A DNA stretch of 64,000 nucleotides from Ga0077530 sp035565975 (GCA_035565975.1 DATMRT010000045.1:100509-164508); one strand, 5' to 3'; shown: positions 34,307 to 43,354, numbered from the stretch's first letter. The notes: generated from the sequence alone by a model not told the origin. A program made the numbers and translations.

Positions 34307-34923
34307 GCAACGGCCTCGCCGGCAATGGCCGCGTGGACGGCCCGCACGAGTTCGCCCGATGCCGCCGGCGGCTCGCGCGCGGGAAGGCTCAGCGCGATGA
34401 AGTCGGCGCCTGCAGCGGCGAGTTGGGTCGCCTCTTCGGCCGTTGCGACATCGAAGGCCACGACCGGCACCTCGAAGATCTCGGACCACCAGGCGACGAG
34501 CTCACAGCGGCGACGGTGCGCCTTGGCCCGGTCCTCGACGTGACCCGGAATACCAAAAGCGACGTACTCGGCGCCGGCTTCTCCCGCCACCATCGCCTCG
34601 TGGCGCGAGCGGCCAGCGTCGAGGCCGACAATCGCGCGGCCGCCGACGATCTCGCGGGCTTCGCCGAAGGCCTTCGCATTGCCGGCAGAGAGATGAACCC
34701 CATCCGCCTTCAGCGTCCGCGCGAGGTGCGCGTCATCACGGATGAGCGCTGCCGCGCCGGCTCCCTGCACAGCGCCGATCAGGGCCTGGACATCCCCCGC
34801 GGGCGCGCCTTCCGCAACGCTGATCACGACCGACGCGACCTCTCCCGACGCGAGTGCGGCAGCAAGTCGCGCCGGGGCGCCGGCCCCGGTCTCGATCGTC
34901 AGCATCAAACGGCATTCCACCAC
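34303..34923 (-). CDS. Thiamine-phosphate synthase-like protein (ThiE superfamily, degenerate)
   Basis: About 206 residues. The start is taken as GTG at 34923 because AGGAGG lies 7 nt before it; an ATG at 34959 is also in frame. TIM-barrel features of ThiE are visible: LIRDDAHLARTLKADGVHLS, then VGLDAGRSRHEAM in place of GxSxH, and EYVAFG. However, the phosphate-binding loop normally written GPxFPTxTK reads GIPGHVEDRAKAHRR, so catalysis in the usual way is doubtful. The next gene overlaps by 4 bp. It may be a relative with another substrate or a non-catalytic paralogue. No other thiamine genes or TPP riboswitch are nearby. Confidence 0.75.
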   Translation of the reverse strand: MVECRLMLTIETGAGAPARLAAALASGEVASVVISVAEGAPAGDVQALIGAVQGAGAAALIRDDAHLARTLKADGVHLSAGNAKAFGEAREIVGGRAIVGLDAGRSRHEAMVAGEAGAEYVAFGIPGHVEDRAKAHRRRCELVAWWSEIFEVPVVAFDVATAEEATQLAAAGADFIALSLPAREPPAASGELVRAVHAAIAGEAVA

Positions 34924-35194
34924 CGGACCCCCTCCTACTCGGTTGGTCGAGCGTATCATGATTGAATAGGGCAGAAATCGGACCCTCGCACTTGCCCTTG
35001 GAACGAGGCCTCGAGGGGGCTACGGGTCAGGTAACTGAACCATGCGGCAACCATTCACCCGAATGGTGCATTGCAGCACACGCCGGACATTGTCATAGTT
35101 AAACAAAAGGGGGTGGGGCGTCCTGGCAGGGAGCTTGCTCGCAGGGAGCGCGCGTACGGCTTTGCCGCCCCGACTGTCCGGAGTTGAGACACGC

Positions 35195-36550
35195 ATGTCT
35201 TCTACCAGGAAGGTATTCATCAAGACCTACGGCTGTCAGATGAATGTCTATGACAGCGAGCGTATGGCGGAGGCGCTCGCTGACGGCGGCTATTCGGAGA
35301 CCGCCGCCCCCGAAGACGCCGACCTGATTATTCTCAATACCTGCCACATTCGTGAAAAGGCTGCCGAAAAGGTTTATTCCGAGCTCGGCCGCCTGCGCGC
35401 GATCAAGGAGCGCCGCGCCGAGTCCGACCAGGAGACGGTCATTGCCGTTGCAGGTTGCGTCGCCCAGGCCGAGGGCGACGAGATCGTCCGGCGTGCGCCC
35501 GTCGTCGATCTGGTCATCGGGCCGCAGAGCTACCACCAGATCAACGGGCTGATCGCCCGCAATCGCGCGACGGCCCGCCCGATCATCGAGACCGAGTTTC
35601 CCGAGGACGACAAGTTCCGCCACCTTCCCGAGCGCGCCCAGGTCCCCGCACGGATGCGTCCGGCAAGTGCCTTTCTGACGGTGCAGGAGGGCTGCGACAA
35701 GTTCTGCACGTTCTGCGTCGTGCCCTACACACGTGGCGCCGAGTACTCGCGCAGCGTCGCTGCAATCGCGGATGAGGCGCGCCGCCTCGTCGATGCAGGC
35801 GTACGCGAGATCACGCTGCTCGGCCAGAACGTCAATGCCTATCACGGCGAGAACAGCAAGGGCGGCACGGCTTCGCTCGCCGATCTTCTCTATCGCCTCG
35901 CGGAAATCGATGGCCTCGAGCGCCTGCGCTACACGACGAGCCATCCGCGCGATATGAGCGCGGACTTGATCGCGGCGCATCGGGATCTCGACAAGCTCAT
36001 GCCGTACCTGCACCTGCCCTTCCAGGCCGGATCCGACCATGTGCTCGCCGCGATGAACCGCAAGCACACGGGTGCGGAGTATCTCGCTCTCATTGATCGT
36101 ATCCGCACCGCCCGGCCCGACATCGCACTTTCGACGGACATCATCGTCGGCTTTCCGGGCGAGAGCGATGCGGATTTCGAGGCGACCCTCGATATTGTGC
36201 GCAAAGTGCGCTTCGCCCAGGCCTACTCCTTCAAGTACAGCCCACGCCCCGGCACACCGGCCGCCACCATGGACGGGCAGCTCGCCGATGCCGTGAAGAT
36301 CGAGCGCCTCGCGCGCCTGCAGGCCCTTCTCGAGGAGCAGCAGTCCTCGTTCAATGCCGAGTGCGTCGGCCGGGTCCTGCCCGTGCTCTTCGAGCGCCGC
36401 GGGCGCCGCGAGGGCCAGCTCATCGGACGGTCACCCTACCTTCAATCCGTGCACGCGGAGGCCGCACCCGGCCTCATGGGCCACATCATACCGGTTGAAA
36501 TCGCGCAGGCGGGCCCCAATAGTCTTTCTGGTGTCGTACGGGCGGCGTGA
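35195..36550 (+). CDS. miaB: tRNA (N6-isopentenyladenosine(37)-C2)-methylthiotransferase
   Basis: A 451-residue radical SAM enzyme that adds a methylthio group to A37 of tRNAs. The N-terminal UPF0004 domain has KTYGCQMNVYDSERM, ILNTCHIREKA and VAGCVAQAEGDE with its cluster-binding cysteines. The radical SAM motif is CDKFCTFCVVPYTRG. A TRAM domain closes the protein (LFERRGRREGQLIGRSPYLQ). The first gene of the miaB-phoH-ybeY-corC series, all on one strand with short gaps. The ATG at 35195 begins the conserved part; the frame is open to 35135. Confidence 0.96.
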   Translation: MSSTRKVFIKTYGCQMNVYDSERMAEALADGGYSETAAPEDADLIILNTCHIREKAAEKVYSELGRLRAIKERRAESDQETVIAVAGCVAQAEGDEIVRRAPVVDLVIGPQSYHQINGLIARNRATARPIIETEFPEDDKFRHLPERAQVPARMRPASAFLTVQEGCDKFCTFCVVPYTRGAEYSRSVAAIADEARRLVDAGVREITLLGQNVNAYHGENSKGGTASLADLLYRLAEIDGLERLRYTTSHPRDMSADLIAAHRDLDKLMPYLHLPFQAGSDHVLAAMNRKHTGAEYLALIDRIRTARPDIALSTDIIVGFPGESDADFEATLDIVRKVRFAQAYSFKYSPRPGTPAATMDGQLADAVKIERLARLQALLEEQQSSFNAECVGRVLPVLFERRGRREGQLIGRSPYLQSVHAEAAPGLMGHIIPVEIAQAGPNSLSGVVRAA

Positions 36551-36627
36551 TATGCTGCCGGGGACTCAGAAGCCGGATTGAGTTGCATCGGCCCTGAGTC
36601 TCGTGCAACCGGCCAGGAGAGCCACAT

Positions 36628-37710
36628 TTGACAACTGCGCGCGGGTCGGCGGCCGCACGGTCGTCCAAACCCGAGAGGTCCCCCGAGGGCGCCAGAGAGG
36701 CTTCTCGTGAGGGAACGCGGGCCAAGCATCGTATCGTCGTGCCCTTCGACGACAACAGACTGCTGGCCCATCTGCTCGGCGAGTACGATTCCCACCTCGC
36801 CCTCATCGAGAGCAGACTTGGCATCGAAGCCCACGCTCACGGCAATGTCGTCACGCTGACCGGACCGCAACCGGCCTGCGAGATTGGCCGCGAGGTACTG
36901 AACGCCATATATGACCGCGTGCGCAAAGGTGAGAGCATCTCCGCCGGTGACATCGACGGCCTGATCCGGCATGCCCGCTCCGGCGCCCCGCGCAACGATG
37001 GCACGGCGCAGATTCGCACGCGCCGACGGATAGTTACGGCCCGCACGCCGACCCAGAGCACGTATATCCGCGCCCTCGACCAGCATGATCTCGTGTTCGG
37101 CGTCGGCCCAGCCGGCACCGGCAAGACCTACCTCGCCGTCGCCCAGGCCGCTTCCTACCTCGAACGCGGCCTCGTCGAGCGGATCGTGCTCTCGCGCCCA
37201 GCCGTCGAGGCCGGCGAACGGCTCGGCTTCCTGCCGGGCGATATGCGGGAGAAGGTGGACCCCTACCTGCGCCCGCTCTATGATGCTCTTTATGACGTTC
37301 TGCCGCCCGAAAAGGTCGAGCGGGATCTCGAAGCCGGGATCATCGAGATTGCGCCCCTCGCGTTCATGCGGGGCCGCACACTCGCGCACGCCTTCGTCAT
37401 CCTCGACGAGGCGCAGAATACGACTAGCATGCAGATGAAGATGTTTCTGACCCGCCACGGCGAAGGATCGCGAATGGTCGTTACCGGCGATCCCTCCCAG
37501 ATCGATCTGCCCGCCGGGCAGAAGTCGGGTCTCGACGAGGCTGTCGGCCTCCTCGAGGGCGTCGAAGGCATCGAGGTGACCCACTTCACCTCCGCCGATG
37601 TCGTGCGCAGCGAACTCGTCGCGCGCATTGTCGCTGCCTACGACGGCGCGCCAGGGCTCGGCACGGGCTTGGCCTCGACGCTCGCACGGGGTCAGGGGCG
37701 CACGGAATAG
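36628..37710 (+). CDS. phoH: PhoH family ATPase (YbeZ-like)
   Basis: A 360-residue P-loop protein. Walker A is GPAGTGKTYLAVAQAASYLE (about 154-173), Walker B is AFVILDEAQN, and the family stretch GFLPGDMREKVDPYLRPLYD lies between them. The start codon is a TTG at 36628, supported by AGGAG 9 nt before it. The basic N-terminal 35 residues precede the conserved IVVPFDDNRLLAHLLG. It works with YbeY, encoded 4 nt downstream, in ribosome and rRNA quality control. It is in the same operon as miaB. Confidence 0.94.
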   Translation: MTTARGSAAARSSKPERSPEGAREASREGTRAKHRIVVPFDDNRLLAHLLGEYDSHLALIESRLGIEAHAHGNVVTLTGPQPACEIGREVLNAIYDRVRKGESISAGDIDGLIRHARSGAPRNDGTAQIRTRRRIVTARTPTQSTYIRALDQHDLVFGVGPAGTGKTYLAVAQAASYLERGLVERIVLSRPAVEAGERLGFLPGDMREKVDPYLRPLYDALYDVLPPEKVERDLEAGIIEIAPLAFMRGRTLAHAFVILDEAQNTTSMQMKMFLTRHGEGSRMVVTGDPSQIDLPAGQKSGLDEAVGLLEGVEGIEVTHFTSADVVRSELVARIVAAYDGAPGLGTGLASTLARGQGRTE

Positions 37711-37714
37711 GACG

Positions 37715-38296
37715 ATGAATACTGTTCTGGATCAACCCGCAGTTGCCGGCGGCCATCCCGCCAATGGCGACGAGCGGTCCGCCGACGAGGAACCTCCGTC
37801 GCGATTGCGACTGAACCTCGAGCGTGTGGATGACGACGGTGACTGGGATGACTTCGGCCCCGTCGATGAGCTGATTGCGGCCGTCGCAGGCGTATTGGCC
37901 GGAGCATCCGAGATCGCCGACCTCCTACCGGCTTCCGCGGCGATCGCGCTGAGCAGCAATGCCGCCGTGCGTCACCTGAACGCCGCCTACCGCGGCAAGA
38001 ATGCGCCGACGAACGTCCTCTCGTTTCCTGCGCCCGAACCACCTACCGGCGTCGCGCCCGATGAACCGCGCGCGCTCGGCGATGTCGTCATCGCGCTCGA
38101 GACGCTGCGCGACGAGGCCGCGGCCGCCGGCATTCCACCGACGCACCACTTCCAGCACCTGCTCATCCACGGCGTCCTGCATCTCATGGGCTACGACCAC
38201 GAGACCGACGACGAGGCCGAGCGCATGGAAGGGCTCGAGACGGCGCTGCTCGCGCGTCTCGGCATTTCCGATCCCTACGCGGAGGCGCGCGCATGA
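37715..38296 (+). CDS. ybeY: Endoribonuclease YbeY (rRNA maturation)
   Basis: A 193-residue metal-dependent RNase with the zinc motif HGVLHLMGYDH (the three His close to residue 150-160) and GDVVIALETLRDEA. It processes the 3' end of 16S rRNA and takes part in ribosome quality control. The N-terminus has an extra acidic, probably disordered segment of about 35 residues before the fold begins at LRLNLERVDDDG. Only 4 nt separate it from phoH. The start ATG at 37715 fits the operon spacing. Confidence 0.95.
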   Translation: MNTVLDQPAVAGGHPANGDERSADEEPPSRLRLNLERVDDDGDWDDFGPVDELIAAVAGVLAGASEIADLLPASAAIALSSNAAVRHLNAAYRGKNAPTNVLSFPAPEPPTGVAPDEPRALGDVVIALETLRDEAAAAGIPPTHHFQHLLIHGVLHLMGYDHETDDEAERMEGLETALLARLGISDPYAEARA

Positions 38297-38333
38297 CGAA
38301 CGCCTGCGTCCGACACAGTAAGATCATTGAGAC

Positions 38334-39353
38334 ATGACTCTTTCCGACGATCCCGGCCCGCGCCCTGAGAATACGAACGGCGCCGACACCCCTAAAGGCA
38401 GCGAAGGCTGGCTTGCCGCCTTGCGCAATCGCCTCGGCCTTGGCGCCCAGCCGACGCTGCGCGACACGCTCGGCGAGACGCTGCGCGTGGAGGATCAGAC
38501 CGGCACGGGCTTCTCGCCGGCCGAGCGCGAGATGCTGCTGCGCCTGCTCGAGTTCGGCACCCTCAAGGTCGAGGACGTCATGGTGCCGCGCGCGGACATT
38601 ACCGCGATCGAGGAAGATGCGACGCTCCGCGAGCTGCTGCACCTCTTCGATACGTCCGGCGTCTCGCGCATACCCGTATTCCATGAAACGCTCGATGATC
38701 CGCGCGGCGTCATCCACATCAAGGATTTCATGGCCTATCTGACGCGTGGTGGCCTGCCGGCACCGCGGCCGGCCGCGCCACCCGCCGAGACTGCTAAGGA
38801 CGGCCCCCTGCCGCCGATCGATCTCGCCAAAGCCGATCTCTCGGCGACGATTGCGTCCGCCCAGCTCAAACGCCGCGTGCTCTATGTCCCGCCCTCGATG
38901 CCGGCGGTGAACCTGCTCGTGCGCATGCAGGCGACACACGTGCACATGGCGCTCGTCGTCGACGAATACGGCGGCACGGATGGCCTCGTCACGATCGAGG
39001 ACCTCGTCGAGCAGATCGTCGGCGAGATCGAGGACGAGCACGACGTCGCGGAAGCGGCCAACATCGTCGACGACCCGCGCCAGGGCCTCATCGCGCAGGC
39101 GCGCACGCCTATCGAGGAGCTCGAGGCGCATCTCGGCATCAAGCTCCTCAAGAACGGTGAGGAGGAGGACATCGATACGCTCGGCGGCCTCGTGTTCACG
39201 CTGGTCGGGCGCGTACCCGCGCTCGGCGAGATCGTGCGCCACGAGAGCGGCATCGAGTTCGAGGTCATCGATGCCGATCCGCGCCGCGTCAAAAAAGTCC
39301 GCATCCTGCGCCCCGACCCGGCGGAGGCGACCGTCGCCCCCGCCGCGAAGTGA
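38334..39353 (+). CDS. corC: CorC/HlyC-type CBS-domain protein
   Basis: A 339-residue cytoplasmic protein of the hemolysin/CorC family. Two CBS domains are seen: VEDVMVPRADITAIEEDATL with VSRIPVFHE and GVIHIKDFMAYL, and later RRVLYVPPSMPAVNLLVRMQ with HMALVVDEYGGTDGLVTIED. The C-terminal transporter-associated domain starts near residue 260 (EELEAHLGIKLL). CorC proteins influence magnesium and cobalt efflux and bind AMP or ATP through the CBS pair. It is fourth in the miaB operon, 37 nt after ybeY. The lnt gene that often follows in this group is absent. Confidence 0.93.
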   Translation: MTLSDDPGPRPENTNGADTPKGSEGWLAALRNRLGLGAQPTLRDTLGETLRVEDQTGTGFSPAEREMLLRLLEFGTLKVEDVMVPRADITAIEEDATLRELLHLFDTSGVSRIPVFHETLDDPRGVIHIKDFMAYLTRGGLPAPRPAAPPAETAKDGPLPPIDLAKADLSATIASAQLKRRVLYVPPSMPAVNLLVRMQATHVHMALVVDEYGGTDGLVTIEDLVEQIVGEIEDEHDVAEAANIVDDPRQGLIAQARTPIEELEAHLGIKLLKNGEEEDIDTLGGLVFTLVGRVPALGEIVRHESGIEFEVIDADPRRVKKVRILRPDPAEATVAPAAK

Positions 39354-39450
39354 GGTTGCAGCCCTAAGTCGAGGCGCGCAGCGGCACTGCCGCAGCGCAC
39401 CGAAACGCGCGATTGCCAAGCCGCGCGAGTGGGCCCATATCTCCTCTGCC

Positions 39451-40128
39451 ATGACCATCATCCAGCCCGCGCCCCCGTCGATCTACACGGAGCCCGAGTT
39501 CCGCGTACGGGCTGCGGCGGCCCTTTACCACACGCCGAGCGAGAGCATTTTCGATCCGCGCACGGGGCGCGCCTGGGCGCGCAGCGACTGGGACCTCAAT
39601 CCCGAAATGCTCGCCGATTTCGAGGTGATGGCGCCGGCCCGCGCCGCGGCCGTGCTCGTGCCGATCATTGCACGCCCCGAGCTGACCGTGCTCCTGACCG
39701 AGCGCACGGCCCACCTCTCCACCCACGCCGGGCAGATCGCGTTTCCCGGCGGCAAGGTCGAGGCGACAGACATCGATGCCGTCCACACCGCCCTTCGCGA
39801 GGCCGAAGAGGAGATCGGCCTCCCGCGCTCGCTCGTCGAGCCGCTCGGGTTCCTCGATGGCTACCGCACGGGAACGGGTTTTCTCGTGACGCCGGTCGTC
39901 GCCCTCGTGAAGCCCGACTTCGTCCTCGCGATCGACGCGAACGAGGTCGCGAGCGTCTTCGAGGTACCGCTCGCTTTTCTGATGGACGAGGTCAACCACA
40001 AGCGCCATTCGCGGCCCTGGCGCGGACGCGAGCGCCACTACTACGCCATGCCATTCGGTGAGCACTACATCTGGGGGGCGACGGCAGGAATGCTGAAAAA
40101 TCTCCACGAAAGGCTCTACGGGGGATGA
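39451..40128 (+). CDS. CoA pyrophosphatase, Nudix family
   Basis: A 225-residue Nudix hydrolase. The Nudix box is GGKVEATDIDAVHTALREAEEEIGL (not all shown contiguous elsewhere), with the REAEEE metal-binding core, preceded by LLTERTAHLSTHAGQIAFPG, the UPF0035 signature of CoA and NADH pyrophosphatases such as NudL. It splits CoA to 3',5'-ADP and phosphopantetheine. The ATG at 39451 starts the conserved part; a longer frame runs back into corC but is only its shadow. The stop overlaps the start of the next gene by 4 bp (ATGA). Confidence 0.92.
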   Translation: MTIIQPAPPSIYTEPEFRVRAAAALYHTPSESIFDPRTGRAWARSDWDLNPEMLADFEVMAPARAAAVLVPIIARPELTVLLTERTAHLSTHAGQIAFPGGKVEATDIDAVHTALREAEEEIGLPRSLVEPLGFLDGYRTGTGFLVTPVVALVKPDFVLAIDANEVASVFEVPLAFLMDEVNHKRHSRPWRGRERHYYAMPFGEHYIWGATAGMLKNLHERLYGG

Positions 40129-40391
40129 TCCGCGTCGTCATCGAGAACGCTGTGCTCTTCCTCCTGCCGACGGCCATCTACGTCACTTACGTGCTGCTGA
40201 CGCGGAAGCCGGGCGAGAAAGAGGGCGTGCTGGACGACGCCCCGTTCTTCTGGCTCATGCTCGCCGGCACGGCGCTGGTTCTCGTCGTGCTCATTGCCTT
40301 CGGCTCGACATCCGGCGGCAAGCCGGGGCAAGTCTATGTGCCTCCGCACATGGGCACGGGCGGTAAAATCGAACCTGGTGAACTCAAATAA
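40125..40391 (+). CDS. DUF6111 family small membrane protein
   Basis: An 88-residue protein with two hydrophobic helices (about 5-25, ENAVLFLLPTAIYVTYVLL, and 42-60, FFWLMLAGTALVLVVLIAFG) followed by a short tail containing KPGQVYVPPHMGTGGKIEPG. This is the pattern of DUF6111, found next to Nudix and CCA-adding genes in alphaproteobacteria. Start and Nudix stop overlap (ATGA), so they are co-translated. Function unknown. Confidence 0.88.
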   Translation: MIRVVIENAVLFLLPTAIYVTYVLLTRKPGEKEGVLDDAPFFWLMLAGTALVLVVLIAFGSTSGGKPGQVYVPPHMGTGGKIEPGELK

Positions 40392-40405
40392 GCTGGTGAG
40401 GAGAC

Positions 40406-41665
40406 ATGCTCCCCGCAGCCCCCGCTCCGATCCCGACGACGCTTGCCGGCGCGCCCTGGCTCGTGCGTCCGGAGACGCGCGCGGTCCTCGCGGCCCTAGC
40501 CGCGGCGGGGCATGAAGCGCGCATCGTCGGCGGCGCAGTGCGCAATGCGCTTCTCGGAGAGCCGGTCAACGAGATCGATATTGCGACGACGGGCACGCCC
40601 GACGAGGTCATAGAGGCCGCGCGCGTAGCCGGCCTGCAGGCCATTCCGACGGGGGCAAGCCACGGCACCGTCACGGTCGTTTCCAATCATGTCCCTTACG
40701 AAGTCACGACCTTGCGCGAGGACGTCGAGACGTTCGGCCGCCACGCGCGCGTCGCCTTCACGGCCGACTGGGCGGCGGACGCGCGCCGGCGCGACTTCAC
40801 GATCAACGCGCTTTATTGCGATGCCGACGGCACGATCAGCGATCCCATTGTTGGTCTGCCGGACCTTGCCGCGCGGCGCGTCCGCTTCATTGGTGACGCG
40901 CGTGCGCGCATCCGCGAGGACGCGCTCCGCATCCTCCGCTTCTTCCGTTTTCACGCGCGCTACAGCATGGGGCCGATCGATGCCGAAGGGCTCGCGGCGT
41001 GCGCTGCGGAACGCCATATGCTTGCGCATCTTTCCGCCGAGCGCGTGCGCGCCGAGCTCTTGAAGCTGCTCGAGGCGCCGGGTGCCGCACACATGATCGC
41101 GGTCATGGCTGCGCATGGCTTCATCGTCGCGATCCTCGGCCGCGCACCACGCATTGGCACGCTCGCGCGGCTCGTCGCGCAGGATAGTGAGCGCCGTCGT
41201 CCCGCAGATCCGCTGTTGCGCCTCTCGGTGCTCGCCGTCGCCGTGGAGGAGGACCGCTTGCATCTTGCCGAGCGCCTCCGCCTCTCGCGCGAGGAAGCGC
41301 GCTCGCTCGTCGTGCTCGACCCGCGCCTGATGGCACTCGCCGCGCTCGACGACCGCGGACGCCGCCGCGCACTCTATGCCGCAGGCCCCGAGGCGTGGCG
41401 GCGCATGGTCATGGCGGGGCGTGCGAGCGCCGAGACTGCCGCCGATATCGCCGCGTGGGATGCGCTCGAGGCGCTGCCCGAGCAGTGGTCCATTCCTGAG
41501 TTCCCGCTCGGCGGGCGGGATGCGCTTGCCCTTGGCCTTGCACCGGGGCCGGCGATCGGCGCGCTCCTTGCCGACCTCGAGGCGGAGTGGATCGCGGACG
41601 ACTTTGCGCTCGATGCGGACGGCCTGCGGGCTCGCCTCGCGTCGCGCGCACGCGATTCCCGCTGA
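40406..41665 (+). CDS. cca: CCA tRNA nucleotidyltransferase
   Basis: A 419-residue class II enzyme that builds or repairs the CCA end of tRNAs. The nucleotidyltransferase head shows HEARIVGGAVRNALLGEPVN and then EIDIAT. The catalytic pair is normally Asp-x-Asp but reads Glu56-Ile-Asp58 here. The nucleotide-recognition part has DARRRDFTINALYCD, and the neck has IREDALRILRFFRFHARYS. It ends the Nudix-DUF6111-cca series (14 nt gap), with TGGTGAGGAGAC ahead of the ATG. Confidence 0.94.
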   Translation: MLPAAPAPIPTTLAGAPWLVRPETRAVLAALAAAGHEARIVGGAVRNALLGEPVNEIDIATTGTPDEVIEAARVAGLQAIPTGASHGTVTVVSNHVPYEVTTLREDVETFGRHARVAFTADWAADARRRDFTINALYCDADGTISDPIVGLPDLAARRVRFIGDARARIREDALRILRFFRFHARYSMGPIDAEGLAACAAERHMLAHLSAERVRAELLKLLEAPGAAHMIAVMAAHGFIVAILGRAPRIGTLARLVAQDSERRRPADPLLRLSVLAVAVEEDRLHLAERLRLSREEARSLVVLDPRLMALAALDDRGRRRALYAAGPEAWRRMVMAGRASAETAADIAAWDALEALPEQWSIPEFPLGGRDALALGLAPGPAIGALLADLEAEWIADDFALDADGLRARLASRARDSR

Positions 41666-41931
41666 CGCATTGCGCGTTCTGCTCGCGCAAACCCTATCCA
41701 TTCCGGAAGCTTATGAAGTGAAAAGCAGATTCGTTCGCAAGGCGTGCGCGCGCCTATACGCGGAGAAGGCGCGGCGCAACCGTATAAGACACACGCCAAG
41801 GCTGAATCTGTGGATAACTCATTTTCGCCTTAGTCTGTTTGTGGACGAACGCCGTGGATAAAATTAGAAGGGGATTACTGGATATCTCGTTCGGCAATTC
41901 CCCCTCTCCCCCTGAGCGCCAGCGAGATCGT

Positions 41932-41963
41932 AAAGCCCCGGCTTGCCACGCCGGGGCTTTTTC
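41932..41963. terminator. Strong bidirectional terminator
   Basis: AAAGCCCCGGC, loop TTGCCAC, GCCGGGGCTTTTTC. The stem has a T-tract on one side and an A-tract on the other, so it can stop both cca and the convergent dehalogenase. It is the only clear signal in the 316-bp gap between these genes. Confidence 0.88.
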
Positions 41964-41981
41964 TTTTGCTCTGTTCAGGCC

Positions 41982-42680
41982 TCAGCATCCCATCTTCACG
42001 GCCAGCTCCTCGAAGCCATCGACGACGAGATCGCACGCCGGATTCGGCGTCGGATCGGGCGGACCGGCCGGTCCCCATTCGAGCGGGCGCTTCACGAAAC
42101 AGGTCTTCATGCCTTCCTTACGCGCGGCGTCGAGATCGAAGTTGTGGCAGGCGACCATCAGGATCTCGGCGGGCTTGAGCTGCAGCAGCTTTGCCGTGGC
42201 CTGATAGGCCTCGGGCCGCACCTTGTACACGCCCAGCATCTCGCAACTGATGATGCAGTCCCACGTGATGCCGTTGCGCCGTGAGACGTCGATCACGAGA
42301 CGCGGCGTGAGCAGCGTGAAGGACACGCACGGAAACTTGGTGCGCAGCCGGTTCAGTCCCGGCACGAAATCGGGCCAGGCATCGAGCGCGAACCAGGCGC
42401 GCCAGATCTCGTCGCGCTCCTCCTTCGTTAACTCGCCGAGCCCGAAGTCCTGCACGACGCGGTCGAGCTGGTCGCGATGCACATCGTCGAAATTGAAGCG
42501 CGGTCCGAGCTGATTGACGATCGCCCCGAGCGAACGCCGCCGGTATTCGTTGGTTGCAGCGGCCCAATCGGCCTTGAGCCCGCGCCTGCCCGCGACCTCG
42601 GCCATGGCCCGCGAGAGGCCGCCGTGCCAGTCGAGGATGGTGCCGCCCGTATCGAAAGTCAGCGCCTTGATGGCGTCCAT
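41982..42680 (-). CDS. HAD-superfamily hydrolase, haloacid dehalogenase type II-like
   Basis: About 232 residues from the ATG at 42680, which has GAGGAG 9 nt before it; the frame is open a further 126 bases upstream without support. The nucleophile Asp10 sits in LTFDTGGTILDWH. The later motifs are FTLLTPRLVIDVSRRNGI (the Thr region), CEMLGVYKVRPEAYQATAK (Lys) and MVACHNFDLDAARKEGMKT (acidic pair). It would split C-Cl or phosphate bonds in small 2-substituted acids. It is divergent from the sulfur transporter genes. Confidence 0.88.
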   Translation of the reverse strand: MDAIKALTFDTGGTILDWHGGLSRAMAEVAGRRGLKADWAAATNEYRRRSLGAIVNQLGPRFNFDDVHRDQLDRVVQDFGLGELTKEERDEIWRAWFALDAWPDFVPGLNRLRTKFPCVSFTLLTPRLVIDVSRRNGITWDCIISCEMLGVYKVRPEAYQATAKLLQLKPAEILMVACHNFDLDAARKEGMKTCFVKRPLEWGPAGPPDPTPNPACDLVVDGFEELAVKMGC

Positions 42681-42760
42681 CACCCGCATCTCCTCAATCT
42701 GCAGCCACGCGCCGACCCCTAAGTCCCTGTCCCACGTCGATTGATGCAGATCAAACCGCC

Positions 42761-42780
42761 ATATTCGAATGTTGGAATAT
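42761..42780. promoter_or_regulatory. 20-bp palindromic operator upstream of the YeeE/YedE genes
   Basis: ATATTC-N8-GAATAT, an AT-rich perfect palindrome inside GC-rich DNA, 37 nt before the start of the first transporter gene. The form fits operators of ArsR-type sulfide or persulfide sensors (BigR/SqrR), which often control such transporters. The binding protein is inferred; no arsR gene is in this window. Confidence 0.55.
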
Positions 42781-42817
42781 AAACGCGCATCCGCATGTCT
42801 CAGCAAGGAGAGCTGGC

Positions 42818-43333
42818 ATGGACTTCCTCCATCGAAAAGCGTTGCCGCCCTATCTGGCCGGCGTCATCATCGGGCTCCTGCAGATCCCGACCTTCCTTCT
42901 CATGAACACCGCGCTCGGCGCCTCGTCGTCGTTCGTGACTGTCGGCGCCCACATCGCGGCCTTCTTCGATCCGGCCGCCGAGAGCATCAAGTACTTCGCG
43001 AGTCACATGTACGGCGCCAAGAACTGGTGGCAGGTCGCCGTAGTCGTCGGCATTGCCATCGGCGCCTTCGTCTCCGTGCGACTGTCGGGTGCGCGCCGCC
43101 AGACGATCTCGCCGGTCTGGGAGCGCGCCATGGGCATCCGCTCGCTCGGGGCGCGCGCACCGATCGCGTTCGCCGCCGGGTTCATCATGCTGTTCGGCGC
43201 CCGCATTGCCGGTGGCTGCACGAGCGGTCACGGCATCTCCGGCATGGCGCAGTTGTCCGTCGGCTCGACGCTCGCGGTCGCCGCGATGTTCGCCGGCGGC
43301 ATAGCAACCGCCATGCTCATGAAGCGCGTCTGA
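42818..43333 (+). CDS. YeeE/YedE family sulfur transporter, first half
   Basis: A 171-residue membrane protein with four or five hydrophobic helices. GARIAGGCTSGHGISGMAQL contains the conserved Cys134 of the TsuA/PmpA family, which passes thiosulfate or sulfide-derived sulfur along a line of cysteines. AGCAAGGAGAGCTGGC before the ATG is a strong ribosome site. The partner half is encoded 21 nt downstream. Together the two halves match one full-length YeeE. An AT-rich palindrome lies just upstream. Confidence 0.92.
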   Translation: MDFLHRKALPPYLAGVIIGLLQIPTFLLMNTALGASSSFVTVGAHIAAFFDPAAESIKYFASHMYGAKNWWQVAVVVGIAIGAFVSVRLSGARRQTISPVWERAMGIRSLGARAPIAFAAGFIMLFGARIAGGCTSGHGISGMAQLSVGSTLAVAAMFAGGIATAMLMKRV

Positions 43334-43354
43334 TCCCATAGAAGGGAGACACCC

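Noticed and set aside
34924..35194. TPP riboswitch before the ThiE-like gene
   Set aside because: No CTGAGA-type core or matching stems are visible in this 271-bp gap, and no other gene is seen there.
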